7,236 bases of DNA from Frankiales bacterium (GCA_025963265.1 JAOPUY010000286.1:1-7236); one strand, 5' to 3'. Counted from the first letter of the stretch, positions 1 to 6,297 are shown. The notes: generated by a model not told the origin, from the sequence alone. Made by a program: numbers and translations.

Positions 1-495
1 CAGGTCAGCGGGCAGACGGCGATCAACTTCGTCGAACAGCTGTGGAACCGCGACCTGTCCAGCTATGACCCCGACGGTCCGCTGCCGGAGATCGATCCCG
101 AGCTCGGCGAGCCCAAGATCGCCCGCGGCACCGCCCGGGCGCGGATGTACCCCGACCGTCTGGGCACGGCCGCCGAGTGGCGCGCTCTGGCCACGGCCAA
201 GAACCTGTCGATCCGCGAGCTCATGATCTCCCTGACCGGCCGGCAGACGTTCATCGGCTCGGCCCGCACAGTCGCCGAGGAGATCAACCGCTTCGTTCAG
301 GCCGACGCGAGCGACGGCTTCATCCTCGCGCCGCACATCACGCCGGGCGGCCTCGACGTCTTCGCCGACACGGTCGTCCCACTGCTGCAGGAGAAGGGGG
401 TCTTCCGGACCGAGTACGACGGCCCGACGCTGCGCGACCACCTCGGGCTCGACCGGCCGGCCCAGGCGGCCCAGGCGGCCCAGGCAGCATCGTGA
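1..495 (+). CDS. NtaA/SnaA/DszA-family LLM flavin-dependent monooxygenase, C-terminal part
   Basis: This is a partial gene: the reading frame is open from base 1 and ends at TGA 493-495, giving 164 residues. Full-length family members are usually about 430-460 residues, so roughly the first 280 are outside the window. The end is typical of the family: a segment containing TFIGSARTVAEEI (about residues 84-96), then DGFILAPHITPGGLDVFAD, a 'VVPLLQEKGVFRTEY' segment and a closing TLRDHLGL. These enzymes fold as a TIM barrel and use FMNH2 supplied by a separate reductase, plus O2, to oxidise compounds such as nitrilotriacetate, sulfones or dimethyl sulfide. The substrate here is unknown because the N-terminal half is missing. 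The last residues are a low-complexity (Ala-Gln-Ala)x3-Ala-Ser tail. The next gene starts inside this stop codon, so the two are probably translationally coupled. The family call is firm; the substrate is open. Confidence 0.9.
   Translation, partial: QVSGQTAINFVEQLWNRDLSSYDPDGPLPEIDPELGEPKIARGTARARMYPDRLGTAAEWRALATAKNLSIRELMISLTGRQTFIGSARTVAEEINRFVQADASDGFILAPHITPGGLDVFADTVVPLLQEKGVFRTEYDGPTLRDHLGLDRPAQAAQAAQAAS
460..486 (+). repeat. Three tandem 9-bp units encoding an AQA tail
   Basis: GCCCAGGCG occurs at 460-468 and 469-477, and GCCCAGGCA at 478-486. In frame they encode (Ala-Gln-Ala)x3 just before the stop of the first LLM gene. The near-perfect units look like a slippage-prone microsatellite. 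Unit loss or gain keeps the frame, so only tail length should vary. Confidence 0.85.
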
Positions 496-1598
496 AGTTC
501 CTGGCCATCACGCTGATCGTGCACGCGCCGGACCCGGTCACCGGCGTGCAGAAGCCGACGTATGACCGCTTCCAGGAAGTCCTCGACAACGCGGTCCTGG
601 CTGAGGCGCTGGGCTTCGACGGGTTCGGCGTGGGCGAACGCCACGAGCGGCCCTTTATCTCCTCCTCCCCGCCGGTGGTGCTGAGCCACGTCGCCGCTCT
701 GACCAGCAAGATCCGACTGTTCACCGCGGTGACCACGTTGAGCCTGCTCGATCCGGTCCGGGCCTTCGAGGACTACGCGACGCTGGATCACCTGTCCCGC
801 GGCCGGTTGGAGCTGATCATCGGCAAGGGCAACGGCACTGCCCAACGCGAGCTCTTCCACGTCACGCCCGAGGACCAGTGGGAGCGCAATGCCGAGAGCT
901 ACGAGCTGTTTCGCCAGCTCTGGCGCAACGACACCGTCACCGCGAACCCGCAGTTCCGCCCGGCCCTGCATGAGGCGGAAGTCTGGCCGCGGCCGTTGCA
1001 GAGGCCGATCCGGGTCTGGCACGGCAGCGCGACCAGCCGGGAGTCGGTCGACCTGGCCGCGCGGTACGGCGATCCGCTGTTCTCAGCCAACGTCACCAAC
1101 CCGATCGAGCCCTACGCCGAACTGGTCCGTTACTACCGCGAGCGCTGGGTGCACTACGGCCACGACCCGGCTGAGGCCATCGTCGGCGCCGGCACGGCGG
1201 GCTACTACTCGACTCGCAAGTCCCAGGACGCGATCGATGCCTACCGTCCAGTCTTCGAGGGGCAGTTGGCCTTCCAGAAGAAGCTGGGGATGACGCCGGT
1301 GTTCGCCACCCTGGAGGACTACATCGAGCGCAGCTCGGCGCTGATTGGCAGCCCGCAGCAGGTCATCGAGAAAGTCCACCGCTACCACGAGCAGTTCGGC
1401 CACTCGGTGCTGCACCTGCACGCCGACGCCGGCGGGCTGACCGAGGACCAGCATCGCGGCGCGCTGGAGCTGTTCCAGTCCGACATCGCCCCGGTGCTGC
1501 GGCGCGAGATCCCCGACCCGCCCTGGGGCAGTGCGATCGGCGACCTGGCCGCTGCGCCCTCGGCTCCGGCGCACCATCCCCAGCCCGCGACCGTATGA
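492..1598 (+). CDS. LLM class flavin-dependent oxidoreductase (bacterial luciferase-like, resembles the CE1758 group)
   Basis: The 368-residue product begins MKFLAITLIVHAPDPVTG and has a luciferase-like TIM-barrel layout. An FGVGERHERPFISSSPP segment (about 45-61) corresponds to the family's 'GEHH...SSP' region. It is followed by IRLFTAVTTLSLLDPVRAFE, then DHLSRGRLELIIGKGNG, a WHGSATS segment and a late ALIGSPQQVIEKV segment. By remembered similarity it resembles the FMN-dependent CE1758-type monooxygenases, which normally sit beside an FMN reductase; none is seen here. I chose GTG 492 because its GTGA overlaps the upstream stop (493-495) and the protein then begins directly with the first beta strand. 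The same frame is open further upstream, but that part is antisense-like, Arg/Pro-rich translation lying over the upstream gene. No clear Shine-Dalgarno precedes the GTG, consistent with coupling. The C-terminal ~25 residues are Pro/Ala-rich and probably disordered. Reaction: presumed O2/FMNH2-dependent oxidation; substrate unknown. Confidence 0.88.
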   Translation: MKFLAITLIVHAPDPVTGVQKPTYDRFQEVLDNAVLAEALGFDGFGVGERHERPFISSSPPVVLSHVAALTSKIRLFTAVTTLSLLDPVRAFEDYATLDHLSRGRLELIIGKGNGTAQRELFHVTPEDQWERNAESYELFRQLWRNDTVTANPQFRPALHEAEVWPRPLQRPIRVWHGSATSRESVDLAARYGDPLFSANVTNPIEPYAELVRYYRERWVHYGHDPAEAIVGAGTAGYYSTRKSQDAIDAYRPVFEGQLAFQKKLGMTPVFATLEDYIERSSALIGSPQQVIEKVHRYHEQFGHSVLHLHADAGGLTEDQHRGALELFQSDIAPVLRREIPDPPWGSAIGDLAAAPSAPAHHPQPATV

Positions 1599-1609
1599 CC
1601 GACCGTGTG

Positions 1610-1616
1610 AGAAGGA
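1610..1616 (+). promoter_or_regulatory. Ribosome binding site of the third LLM gene
   Basis: AGAAGGA lies 7 nt before ATG 1624 in the 25-bp gap after the previous stop. It decides the start: the frame is open far upstream, but those codons overlap the preceding gene and no other start has such a site. Confidence 0.75.
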
Positions 1617-1623
1617 CTCTGCG

Positions 1624-2754
1624 ATGACCACCACTCCCCTGAGCGTGCTCGACCTCGTCCCGATCTCGTCCGGGTCGACGGCCCCGCAAGCCTTGCGCAA
1701 CAGCATCGACCTCGCTCAGCAGGCCGAGCGGCTGGGCTACGCGCGCTATTGGTTCGCCGAGCACCACCTCAACCCCGGAGTCGCCGGCACCTCGCCCGCT
1801 GTCGTCCTCGCGCTCACCGCCGCCGCGACCAGCACGATTCGCCTCGGCTCGGGTGCCGTCCAATTGGGCCACCGCACCGCGCTGTCGACCGTGGAGGAGT
1901 TCGGGCTGCTCGACGCCCTGCATCCTGGGCGGTTCGACCTCGGGCTGGGACGCTCCGGCGGGCGGCCGGCTGAATCGGCCAAGGCGCCCGCGCTCGTCGG
2001 CGCCCCGGAGGTGGTCGACGGCCGCACCCGCAACGGGCTGCGCATCCCTGAGAAATTCTCCTTCCAGCACCTGCTCGGCTCGCCCCGCTTCGCCCTGCAG
2101 AAGAAGCTGCTGGCCCAGCCCAACGCGACGCCGCAGAATTACACCGAGCAAGTCGAGGACATCCTGGCCCTGATCGCCGGCACGTACACCTCCGAGGCCG
2201 GTGTGGAGGCCCACGTCGTCCCGGGCGAGCAGGCCGACCTGCAGGTGTGGATCCTGGGCAGCAGCGGCGGCGAGAGCGCCCAGGTCGCAGGCCGCAACGG
2301 CCTGCGGTTCGCTGCCAACTACCACGTCAGCCCGGCCACCGTCCTCGAGGCGGCCGAGGGCTACCGGGCCGCGTTCCAACCGTCCGGCGAACTCGACCGA
2401 CCCCACGTCAGCGTCTCCGCCGACGTCGTCGTGGCCCAGGACGAGGCAACGGCGCGCGAGCTGGCGACCGGCTACGGGCTGTGGGTGCGCAGCATCCGCA
2501 CGGCCGAAGGCGCGATTCAGTTCCCCACACCGGACGAGGCCCGGCGCCACAGCTGGTCCGACGCCGACCGGGCCCTCGTCCAGGACCGGGTGCAGACGCA
2601 GTTCGTCGGCTCGCCTAGCCAGGTCGCCGATCAACTCGAGCAACTGCGCGATGCCACCGAGGCCGACGAGTTGATCGTCACCACCATCACCCACGACCAC
2701 GCCGACCGGGTGCGGTCCTACGCGCTGCTGGCCGAAGAATGGTCAGCCCGATGA
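1624..2754 (+). CDS. MsnO8-type LLM class oxidoreductase (luciferase family 'group 1')
   Basis: The 376-residue product opens with the group's signature: LSVLDLVPISSGSTAPQALR (6-25), then a YWFAEHHLNPG region (about 42-52). TSTIRLGSGAVQLGH follows (69-83), then ALHPGRFDLGLGRSGGRP (98-115) and WILGSSGGESAQVAG (209-223). These match the TIM-barrel, flavin-binding architecture of MsnO8-like oxidoreductases, which are named from pathway members but mostly have no known substrate. About 55 residues (118-172) lie between the GLGR segment and the next family helix, where relatives as I remember them are shorter, so an inserted or substrate-capping loop is possible. The canonical GLGRAPG reads GLGRSGG here. 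The start is set by AGAAGGA at 1610-1616. The stop TGA 2752-2754 overlaps the next gene's ATG, indicating one operon. It is one of three distinct LLM enzymes in a row. The family call is firm; function is unknown. Confidence 0.9.
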   Translation: MTTTPLSVLDLVPISSGSTAPQALRNSIDLAQQAERLGYARYWFAEHHLNPGVAGTSPAVVLALTAAATSTIRLGSGAVQLGHRTALSTVEEFGLLDALHPGRFDLGLGRSGGRPAESAKAPALVGAPEVVDGRTRNGLRIPEKFSFQHLLGSPRFALQKKLLAQPNATPQNYTEQVEDILALIAGTYTSEAGVEAHVVPGEQADLQVWILGSSGGESAQVAGRNGLRFAANYHVSPATVLEAAEGYRAAFQPSGELDRPHVSVSADVVVAQDEATARELATGYGLWVRSIRTAEGAIQFPTPDEARRHSWSDADRALVQDRVQTQFVGSPSQVADQLEQLRDATEADELIVTTITHDHADRVRSYALLAEEWSAR

Positions 2755-3626
2755 GCGGCGCCATCGCGGTCGAGCCGGCGCGCTACGCCCCGGGCATCGA
2801 CGCCGGCGCCTACGGCGAGCATCGCCACATCACGCCGACCAGCGCCGCCGCCTTCGACGGCCGGATCACGCTCGACGGCTCGAGCGGCTATCGGGCTGAG
2901 CCCGGCCGCTACCACCTCTACGCGGGCTGGTTCTGCCCCTGCTCGCACCGGGCGACGATTCAGATCGCGCTGAACGGGCTGGACGACGTCGTGACCGTCT
3001 CCTACGTCGACGGGCTGCGCGACGCGCGCGGCTGGGCCTTCCGCGAGCAGACCGGGCCTGACCCGGTGAACGGATTCACCCTGCTCCGCGAGGCCTATCA
3101 GGCCACCGACGCGGACTACGCCGGGCCGGTGACGGTGCCGGTGCTCTGGGATCGCCAGACCAGCGCCATCGTCAGCACCGACGCCGACGTGATCAGCCGA
3201 GACCTCGGCGTGCAGTTTCGGCCCTGGGCCACCCCGGACGCCGACCTGTATCCGGTTGCGCTGCGGGACCAGATCGACGAGCTCGGGCCGGTGATCAGCA
3301 CGACGGTGAGCCGCAGCCTGAGCTACGCCCTCTACGACGCCGCCTCGGCCCACTCGGTCAGAACCGCGTTGACCGAGTTCGACGCGCGACTCGCGAACCG
3401 CCGATATCTGCTCGGGGACGCGCTCACCGACGCCGACATCCAGCTGTGGGTCGAGCTCGTCCGCTACGACGTCGGCGTCAACGCGCAGGGCCGCGTCGGT
3501 CCGCCGCTGCCGAGTTACCGCGATCTGTGGCGCTACGCCCGTGAGCTCTACGCGCTGCCGGCCTTCGGGACCACCACCGACTTCCGGTCCTTCGCCGCAC
3601 CGCTGACCGTTCAGCTCGACTGGTAA
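2751..3626 (+). CDS. Xi-class glutathione S-transferase / glutathionyl-hydroquinone reductase-like protein with a CPC motif
   Basis: The product is 291 residues from ATG 2751, which overlaps the preceding stop as ATGA; ATG 2739 in the same frame would add MVSP. The N-terminal thioredoxin-like part has RYHLYAGWFCPCSHRA (53-68), matching the family's active-site region usually written CPWAHR. GPDPVNGFTLLREAY and VTVPVLWDRQT follow. The helical GST C-domain has RRYLLGDALTDADIQLWVELVR. Known Xi-class enzymes use a catalytic Cys and glutathione to reduce glutathionyl-hydroquinones, often after oxygenation of chlorinated or other aromatics. Actinobacteria mostly use mycothiol, so a mycothiol or other thiol partner is plausible (inference). 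Oddities: the motif is CPCSHR, with Trp and Ala replaced by Cys and Ser. The C-terminus is short, lacking the HIKRHYY-like end I expect in canonical members. Placed last in the LLM operon, it probably handles quinone or thiol-adduct products. Confidence 0.85.
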   Translation: MSGAIAVEPARYAPGIDAGAYGEHRHITPTSAAAFDGRITLDGSSGYRAEPGRYHLYAGWFCPCSHRATIQIALNGLDDVVTVSYVDGLRDARGWAFREQTGPDPVNGFTLLREAYQATDADYAGPVTVPVLWDRQTSAIVSTDADVISRDLGVQFRPWATPDADLYPVALRDQIDELGPVISTTVSRSLSYALYDAASAHSVRTALTEFDARLANRRYLLGDALTDADIQLWVELVRYDVGVNAQGRVGPPLPSYRDLWRYARELYALPAFGTTTDFRSFAAPLTVQLDW

Positions 3627-3630
3627 AACT

Positions 3631-3647
3631 CCGCGTCAGCCACGCGG
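3631..3647 (-). terminator. Short hairpin between convergent genes, probable terminator of the nitroreductase gene
   Basis: CCGCGT (3631-3636) and ACGCGG (3642-3647) form a perfect 6-bp stem with a 5-nt loop. Read on the minus strand the stem is followed by AGTTTTACC, a short T run, as expected for an intrinsic terminator. The stem includes the last base of the nitroreductase stop. On the plus strand there is no T run after it, so it may act poorly for the GST operon. Confidence 0.4.
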
Positions 3648-4292
3648 GCGCGTGCCGTCCCACCGGCCCCAGTGCACGACCTCTTCCACGGGTCGTCGCT
3701 TGGGTTCGGCCCGCCGGCCTTGGGACGGATAGCCCAACGGGATCAAGGCCATCGTGAGCGAGTCGGCCGGCAGTCCAAGCAGCGCCCGCACGTCGTCCTC
3801 GTGGCCGGAGTGGAAGTTGGTCAAGGTCGAGCCGATGCCGTAGGCCCGCGCGGCCAGCATGAGTTGCTGCACCGCCCCGTAGATCGAGGACCCCAGCCGC
3901 GGGTTGTCCGATCCGGCGGCGTTGCGCAGCACCGGGATGATCCAGACCGGCGCCTCGGCGAGGTGCTCGACCAGATGCTCCATCGCGTGGAAGGCGCGCG
4001 GGCTCACCCCGTCCGCGCTGGGCGGGGCGGCCAGGATCTCCGCGCGGCGCACCCCGTAGGCCCGCTGCCAGCCCTCTCGATACCACTGAGCGATCTGTTG
4101 TTTGACGTCGGAGTCCGTCACCACGACCCAACCCCAGGCCTGCCGGTTGCCGCCATGGGGACCACGCACCGCCGCGTCCAGAATCGCCCACAGGACCGCG
4201 TCCTCGATCGGCTGCGGCGAGAGGTATCGCCGCGACGGCGTCGAGTGCAGCGCTTCGATGACCGTCAGCGGAGCGGGTTGAGCGGTGGGCAC
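3636..4292 (-). CDS. Nitroreductase family protein (FMN-dependent)
   Basis: The 218-residue length is normal for this family. An N-terminal STPSRRYLSPQPI (17-29) matches the FMN-phosphate-binding R-x-x-R-x-[FY] region. GPHGGNRQAWGWVVV (44-58) corresponds to the P-S-G-x-N-x-Q-P-W flavin motif, with Gly for Ser and Ala for Pro. SIYGAVQQLMLAARAYGIGS and ALLGLPADSLTMALIPLGYP are the usual C-terminal half. Such dimeric enzymes use NAD(P)H to reduce nitro groups, quinones, flavins or activated double bonds. The GTG start at 4292 is supported by AGGAGA at 4303-4298, 5 nt upstream. The gene converges on the LLM/GST operon with 9 bp between stops and is divergent from the HAD gene. It could supply reduced flavin to the LLM enzymes, which lack an obvious reductase nearby, but that is inference. 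Substrate unknown. Confidence 0.9.
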   Translation of the reverse strand: MPTAQPAPLTVIEALHSTPSRRYLSPQPIEDAVLWAILDAAVRGPHGGNRQAWGWVVVTDSDVKQQIAQWYREGWQRAYGVRRAEILAAPPSADGVSPRAFHAMEHLVEHLAEAPVWIIPVLRNAAGSDNPRLGSSIYGAVQQLMLAARAYGIGSTLTNFHSGHEDDVRALLGLPADSLTMALIPLGYPSQGRRAEPKRRPVEEVVHWGRWDGTRPRG

Positions 4293-4297
4293 ACGGG

Positions 4298-4303
4298 TCT
4301 CCT
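4298..4303 (-). promoter_or_regulatory. Ribosome binding site of the nitroreductase gene
   Basis: On the minus strand AGGAGA ends 5 nt before GTG 4292-4290. It supports this GTG as the true start. Confidence 0.7.
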
Positions 4304-4344
4304 GGGTGCTTGGCCGTCATGGCTGCTATCTCTATCGGCAAAAC

Positions 4345-4350
4345 ATACTA
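4345..4350 (-). promoter_or_regulatory. Candidate -10 box for the nitroreductase gene
   Basis: TAGTAT on the minus strand fits TAnnnT and lies in the only AT-richer patch (about 4328-4360) of the 72-bp divergent gap. No convincing -35 is seen at the usual spacing. It lies 2 bp from the candidate plus-strand -10 box and inside TACTAGGTA (4346-4354), a small inverted repeat (TAC/GTA). Confidence 0.35.
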
Positions 4351-4352
4351 GG

Positions 4353-4358
4353 TAGCCT
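4353..4358 (+). promoter_or_regulatory. Candidate -10 box for a leaderless HAD-phosphatase transcript
   Basis: TAGCCT fits TAnnnT and is followed by 6 nt and then GTG 4365. Transcription would therefore begin at or beside the start codon. The lack of a Shine-Dalgarno before the GTG agrees with leaderless initiation, common in actinobacteria. A -35 is not recognisable. Confidence 0.4.
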
Positions 4359-4364
4359 GAACCT

Positions 4365-5099
4365 GTGCTTTCTCCTGATCGCCCGCCCGGCCAAGTCGGC
4401 CCCCGAGCGTCCCGCGTCGCTGTCAGCGCGGTGCTGTGGGACATCGACGGGACCCTGCTGAGTTCGGGCGGCGCGGTGGCCCGCACGTTCCTGGACGCGG
4501 TGGAGGCGATCTGCGGCGTCCGGCCGAGTCCGGTCGGCCTCGACTTCGGCGGCCGCCTCGATCCGGAGATCGCGGCCATGCTGGTCAGCGCCGTCGCCGG
4601 GCGCCCAGAGCAAGTGGCCGACGTCCTCGCGCACTTCGAGTCGCTGGTGGCCAGCCGGCAGGACGCGTTGCGAGAGCACGTCCGGTTGCTGCCCGGAGTG
4701 CTTGATCTGGTGTCCGAACTGGCCGCGGCCGACGTCGTGCAGACCGTCGTCACCGGCAACCTGGAGACGGTCGGACGCTTCAAGCTGGACGCGGCCGACC
4801 TCGTGCCGCCGATCGACCTCTCGCTCGGCGGCTTCGGCGCCAGCGGGGTCGACCGGACCGCCGTCGCCCAGATCGCGCTCGACCGGCTGGCCGCGGCCGG
4901 CTGGCGGGGATCGCCCGACACGTGCTGGGTTGTCGGTGACACGCCCCGCGATCTGGCCTGCGCCCGCGCGCTCGGTCTGCGCTGTGCCCTCGTGGCGACC
5001 GGGCGGCACACCGCCGAGGCGCTGTCCGCGCTCGGCGCCGATTTGGTGCTGTCCGGACTGACCGAGGCCGCGACGCTCCGCGCGGCCTGGTTCAGCTAG
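4365..5099 (+). CDS. HAD-family hydrolase (phosphoglycolate-phosphatase-like)
   Basis: The 244-residue product carries all four HAD motifs. Motif I is DIDGT (26-30), with D26 as nucleophile and D28 as acid/base. Motif II is TGN (130-132), motif III Lys is about K140 in GRFKLD, and motif IV is GDTPRD (191-196). The helical cap between motifs I and II (about 35-110) is of the C1 type found in Gph-like phosphatases, beta-phosphoglucomutases and related enzymes. Most such proteins dephosphorylate small metabolites in the cytosol; the exact substrate cannot be read from sequence. GTG 4365 was taken as start because it sits 6 nt after a TAnnnT box. The first ~20 residues are polar and unconserved-looking, so an internal GTG at 4431, directly before LWDIDGT, is a weaker alternative. 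It is divergent from the nitroreductase gene and followed by a large hairpin. No functional link to the LLM operon is evident. Confidence 0.9.
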   Translation: MLSPDRPPGQVGPRASRVAVSAVLWDIDGTLLSSGGAVARTFLDAVEAICGVRPSPVGLDFGGRLDPEIAAMLVSAVAGRPEQVADVLAHFESLVASRQDALREHVRLLPGVLDLVSELAAADVVQTVVTGNLETVGRFKLDAADLVPPIDLSLGGFGASGVDRTAVAQIALDRLAAAGWRGSPDTCWVVGDTPRDLACARALGLRCALVATGRHTAEALSALGADLVLSGLTEAATLRAAWFS

Positions 5100-5106
5100 A
5101 CGTTTC

Positions 5107-5160
5107 GCCGCCCGGATCGCCTCGAGCCCTTTCCCCCGAAAGGCGAGGCGACCGGGCGGC
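5107..5160 (+). terminator. Large two-part hairpin after the HAD gene
   Basis: 5107-5124 pairs with 5144-5160 over 17 bp with a single bulged A. Within the enclosed segment CCTTTC (5128-5133) pairs with GAAAGG (5138-5143) around a CCCC loop. The stem starts 8 bp after the TAG stop at 5097-5099. No T run follows on either strand, so it is a GC-type terminator or an mRNA 3' stabiliser; it could also block transcription coming from the minus strand. Confidence 0.65.
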
Positions 5161-5391
5161 TCACCGAACCTATCGGCCGGTCCCCGGCCTGCGAAAGAGC
5201 GCGTCGGCGCCGATCGCTGAGGTCGCGCACATCGGCCCGGCGAGGCCCGAGGCGGGTCGAGGCAGTGTGACCTTCAGCAAGTGGGCTTGGCCCGCCCGCG
5301 AGAGTTGGATAGAAATCACCAGGCACCCGCCGCGCTACGCCCGTTGCGCGGCGGGTCGCCACTCACACCGGCCGCGACCGCCGACGGGCCT
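5161..5391. other. Gene-free spacer with GC-rich inverted repeats
   Basis: I see no supportable gene between the HAD terminator and the cyclase stop. Open frames here have no start site or family resemblance. The stretch holds GGCCGG-TCC-CCGGCC (5175-5189), a perfect 10-bp palindrome TCGGCGCCGA (5204-5213), and the 11-bp hairpin listed separately. It sits between two gene ends, so promoter signals are not expected, and none is obvious. Confidence 0.6.
5325..5356 (-). terminator. 11-bp hairpin downstream of the cyclase gene
   Basis: ACCCGCCGCGC (5325-5335) and GCGCGGCGGGT (5346-5356) are exact reverse complements with a 10-nt loop. The hairpin begins 35 bp past the cyclase stop on the minus strand, a normal terminator place. 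The following minus-strand bases contain only short T runs (GGTGATTTCT), so it is not a classical T-tailed terminator. Confidence 0.55.
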
Positions 5392-6285
5392 TCAGCGCAG
5401 CACCAGCGGATTGACGTTGCATCCGGTGGCCCCGGGCAGCGCCAGCGGAGCCAACACGAGCGCGCCGGCCACCCCGCCGCCGGCGCCCATCGCGGCATTG
5501 AGCGCGGCGAAGTCGCAGCTGTCCACCAGCAGCAGGCCGATCGCCCAAATCAAGGAATGGCCAGTGCTCACTGGGGTCTTCGTCTTCGGTTCGTCCAGGA
5601 AGTCCCAGCAGAGGATGCTGACCTGGTGCTCGGCCACCCATTGCACGCCGCTCTCGCCGAGGCCGGGACTGCCGGGCGACATGTCGTAGACGTGGCCGGC
5701 GGCCTCATACCGGTCGCGGCCGAGGTACAGCAGCAGGGCGTCGCCGGACTCGAATTCGACACCCGACTGGGCCAGCGCTTGATCGATCTCCGAGCCGGTG
5801 ACCGGCTGATCCCCCTCGGCCCAGGGCGTGCCGCGCAAAGTGGGGATGTCGACCAGGACGGCCCGCGTGAACAGGCCGGCCCCGGCCAGGTCGGCGACCG
5901 AGGACGAACTCGGATCGTCGAGGGCGAACCCGCCGTACCAATGGCCGCCCACCCCGACGTGGTTCAGCGCGTCCAGATGGGTGTTCTGCAGCCCGTGGCA
6001 GTCCAACTCGACGTGGTCTGATCCCATCGCGGAGACCTCGGACCCAGTCACGAAGACCTCAACCGACATCGAGGGCCGGCCGTCGCGGCGCGCGCTCGGC
6101 GAGTCGACCAGCGGCCGGGCCAGGCTGACGACGGCGCCGGCGGAGATCGACTGCGCGCCCCGCAGCCGAGCGTGCGGGCTCAGGTAGTTGGCGGTGCCCA
6201 ACCGGTCCTCGGGCCCGAACGGCGGGTTCGCCGCCAGGTCGAGGAGCCACTGGGACTCATTGGACTGCGTTGTCGTCTCGGACAA
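5392..6285 (-). CDS. Cyclase family protein (kynurenine formamidase / isatin hydrolase-like metal hydrolase)
   Basis: The 297-residue product starts at TTG 6285-6283 (MSETTTQSNES). A GGAGG lies 7 nt upstream, and the conserved part begins soon after with EDRLGTANYLSPHARLRGAQ (26-45). The metal-binding core is DCHGLQNTHLDALNHVG (95-111), carrying the H-x5-H-x-D-x3-H spacing of the cyclase family (here H97, H103, D105, H109). Family members usually bind Mn or Zn and hydrolyse amide or lactam-like bonds, as in formylkynurenine or isatin. This longer ~300-residue subgroup, with HGLxxTHLDALxH in place of HxGTHxDxPxH, mostly has no assigned substrate. The C-terminal half contains TPWAEGDQPVTGSEIDQAL, a DALLLYLGR strand and a glycine/alanine-rich segment near the end. 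The open frame continues upstream to about 6765, but that part overlaps the small plus-strand gene and lacks family resemblance. The gene stands alone, has three repeat boxes upstream and a hairpin downstream. A role in ring opening for a catabolic route is possible but unproven. Confidence 0.88.
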   Translation of the reverse strand: MSETTTQSNESQWLLDLAANPPFGPEDRLGTANYLSPHARLRGAQSISAGAVVSLARPLVDSPSARRDGRPSMSVEVFVTGSEVSAMGSDHVELDCHGLQNTHLDALNHVGVGGHWYGGFALDDPSSSSVADLAGAGLFTRAVLVDIPTLRGTPWAEGDQPVTGSEIDQALAQSGVEFESGDALLLYLGRDRYEAAGHVYDMSPGSPGLGESGVQWVAEHQVSILCWDFLDEPKTKTPVSTGHSLIWAIGLLLVDSCDFAALNAAMGAGGGVAGALVLAPLALPGATGCNVNPLVLR

Positions 6286-6292
6286 AACCGGG

Positions 6293-6297
6293 CCTCC
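6293..6297 (-). promoter_or_regulatory. Strong Shine-Dalgarno that selects a TTG start for the cyclase gene
   Basis: GGAGG on the minus strand is spaced 7 nt from TTG 6285-6283. No ATG or GTG in frame nearby has a comparable site, so it decides the start. Confidence 0.75.

Noticed and set aside
177..491. Upstream extension of the second LLM gene's open frame
   Set aside because: It overlaps the C-terminal coding region of the first LLM gene and gives Arg/Pro/His-rich sequence. The family homology starts at GTG 492.
1363..2700. Long minus-strand open frame (445 codons) opposite the third LLM gene
   Set aside because: It is the antisense shadow expected in GC-rich coding DNA. The translation is Gly/Arg/Ala-rich without family resemblance, while the plus strand encodes a clear LLM protein.
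3478..4341. Second minus-strand open frame across the nitroreductase gene
   Set aside because: It is an out-of-frame, Arg-rich shadow of the nitroreductase gene and also runs into the GST gene.
5281..6021. 246-codon plus-strand open frame opposite the cyclase gene
   Set aside because: It is antisense to conserved cyclase coding sequence, including part of the metal-site half, with no ribosome site and no recognisable domain.
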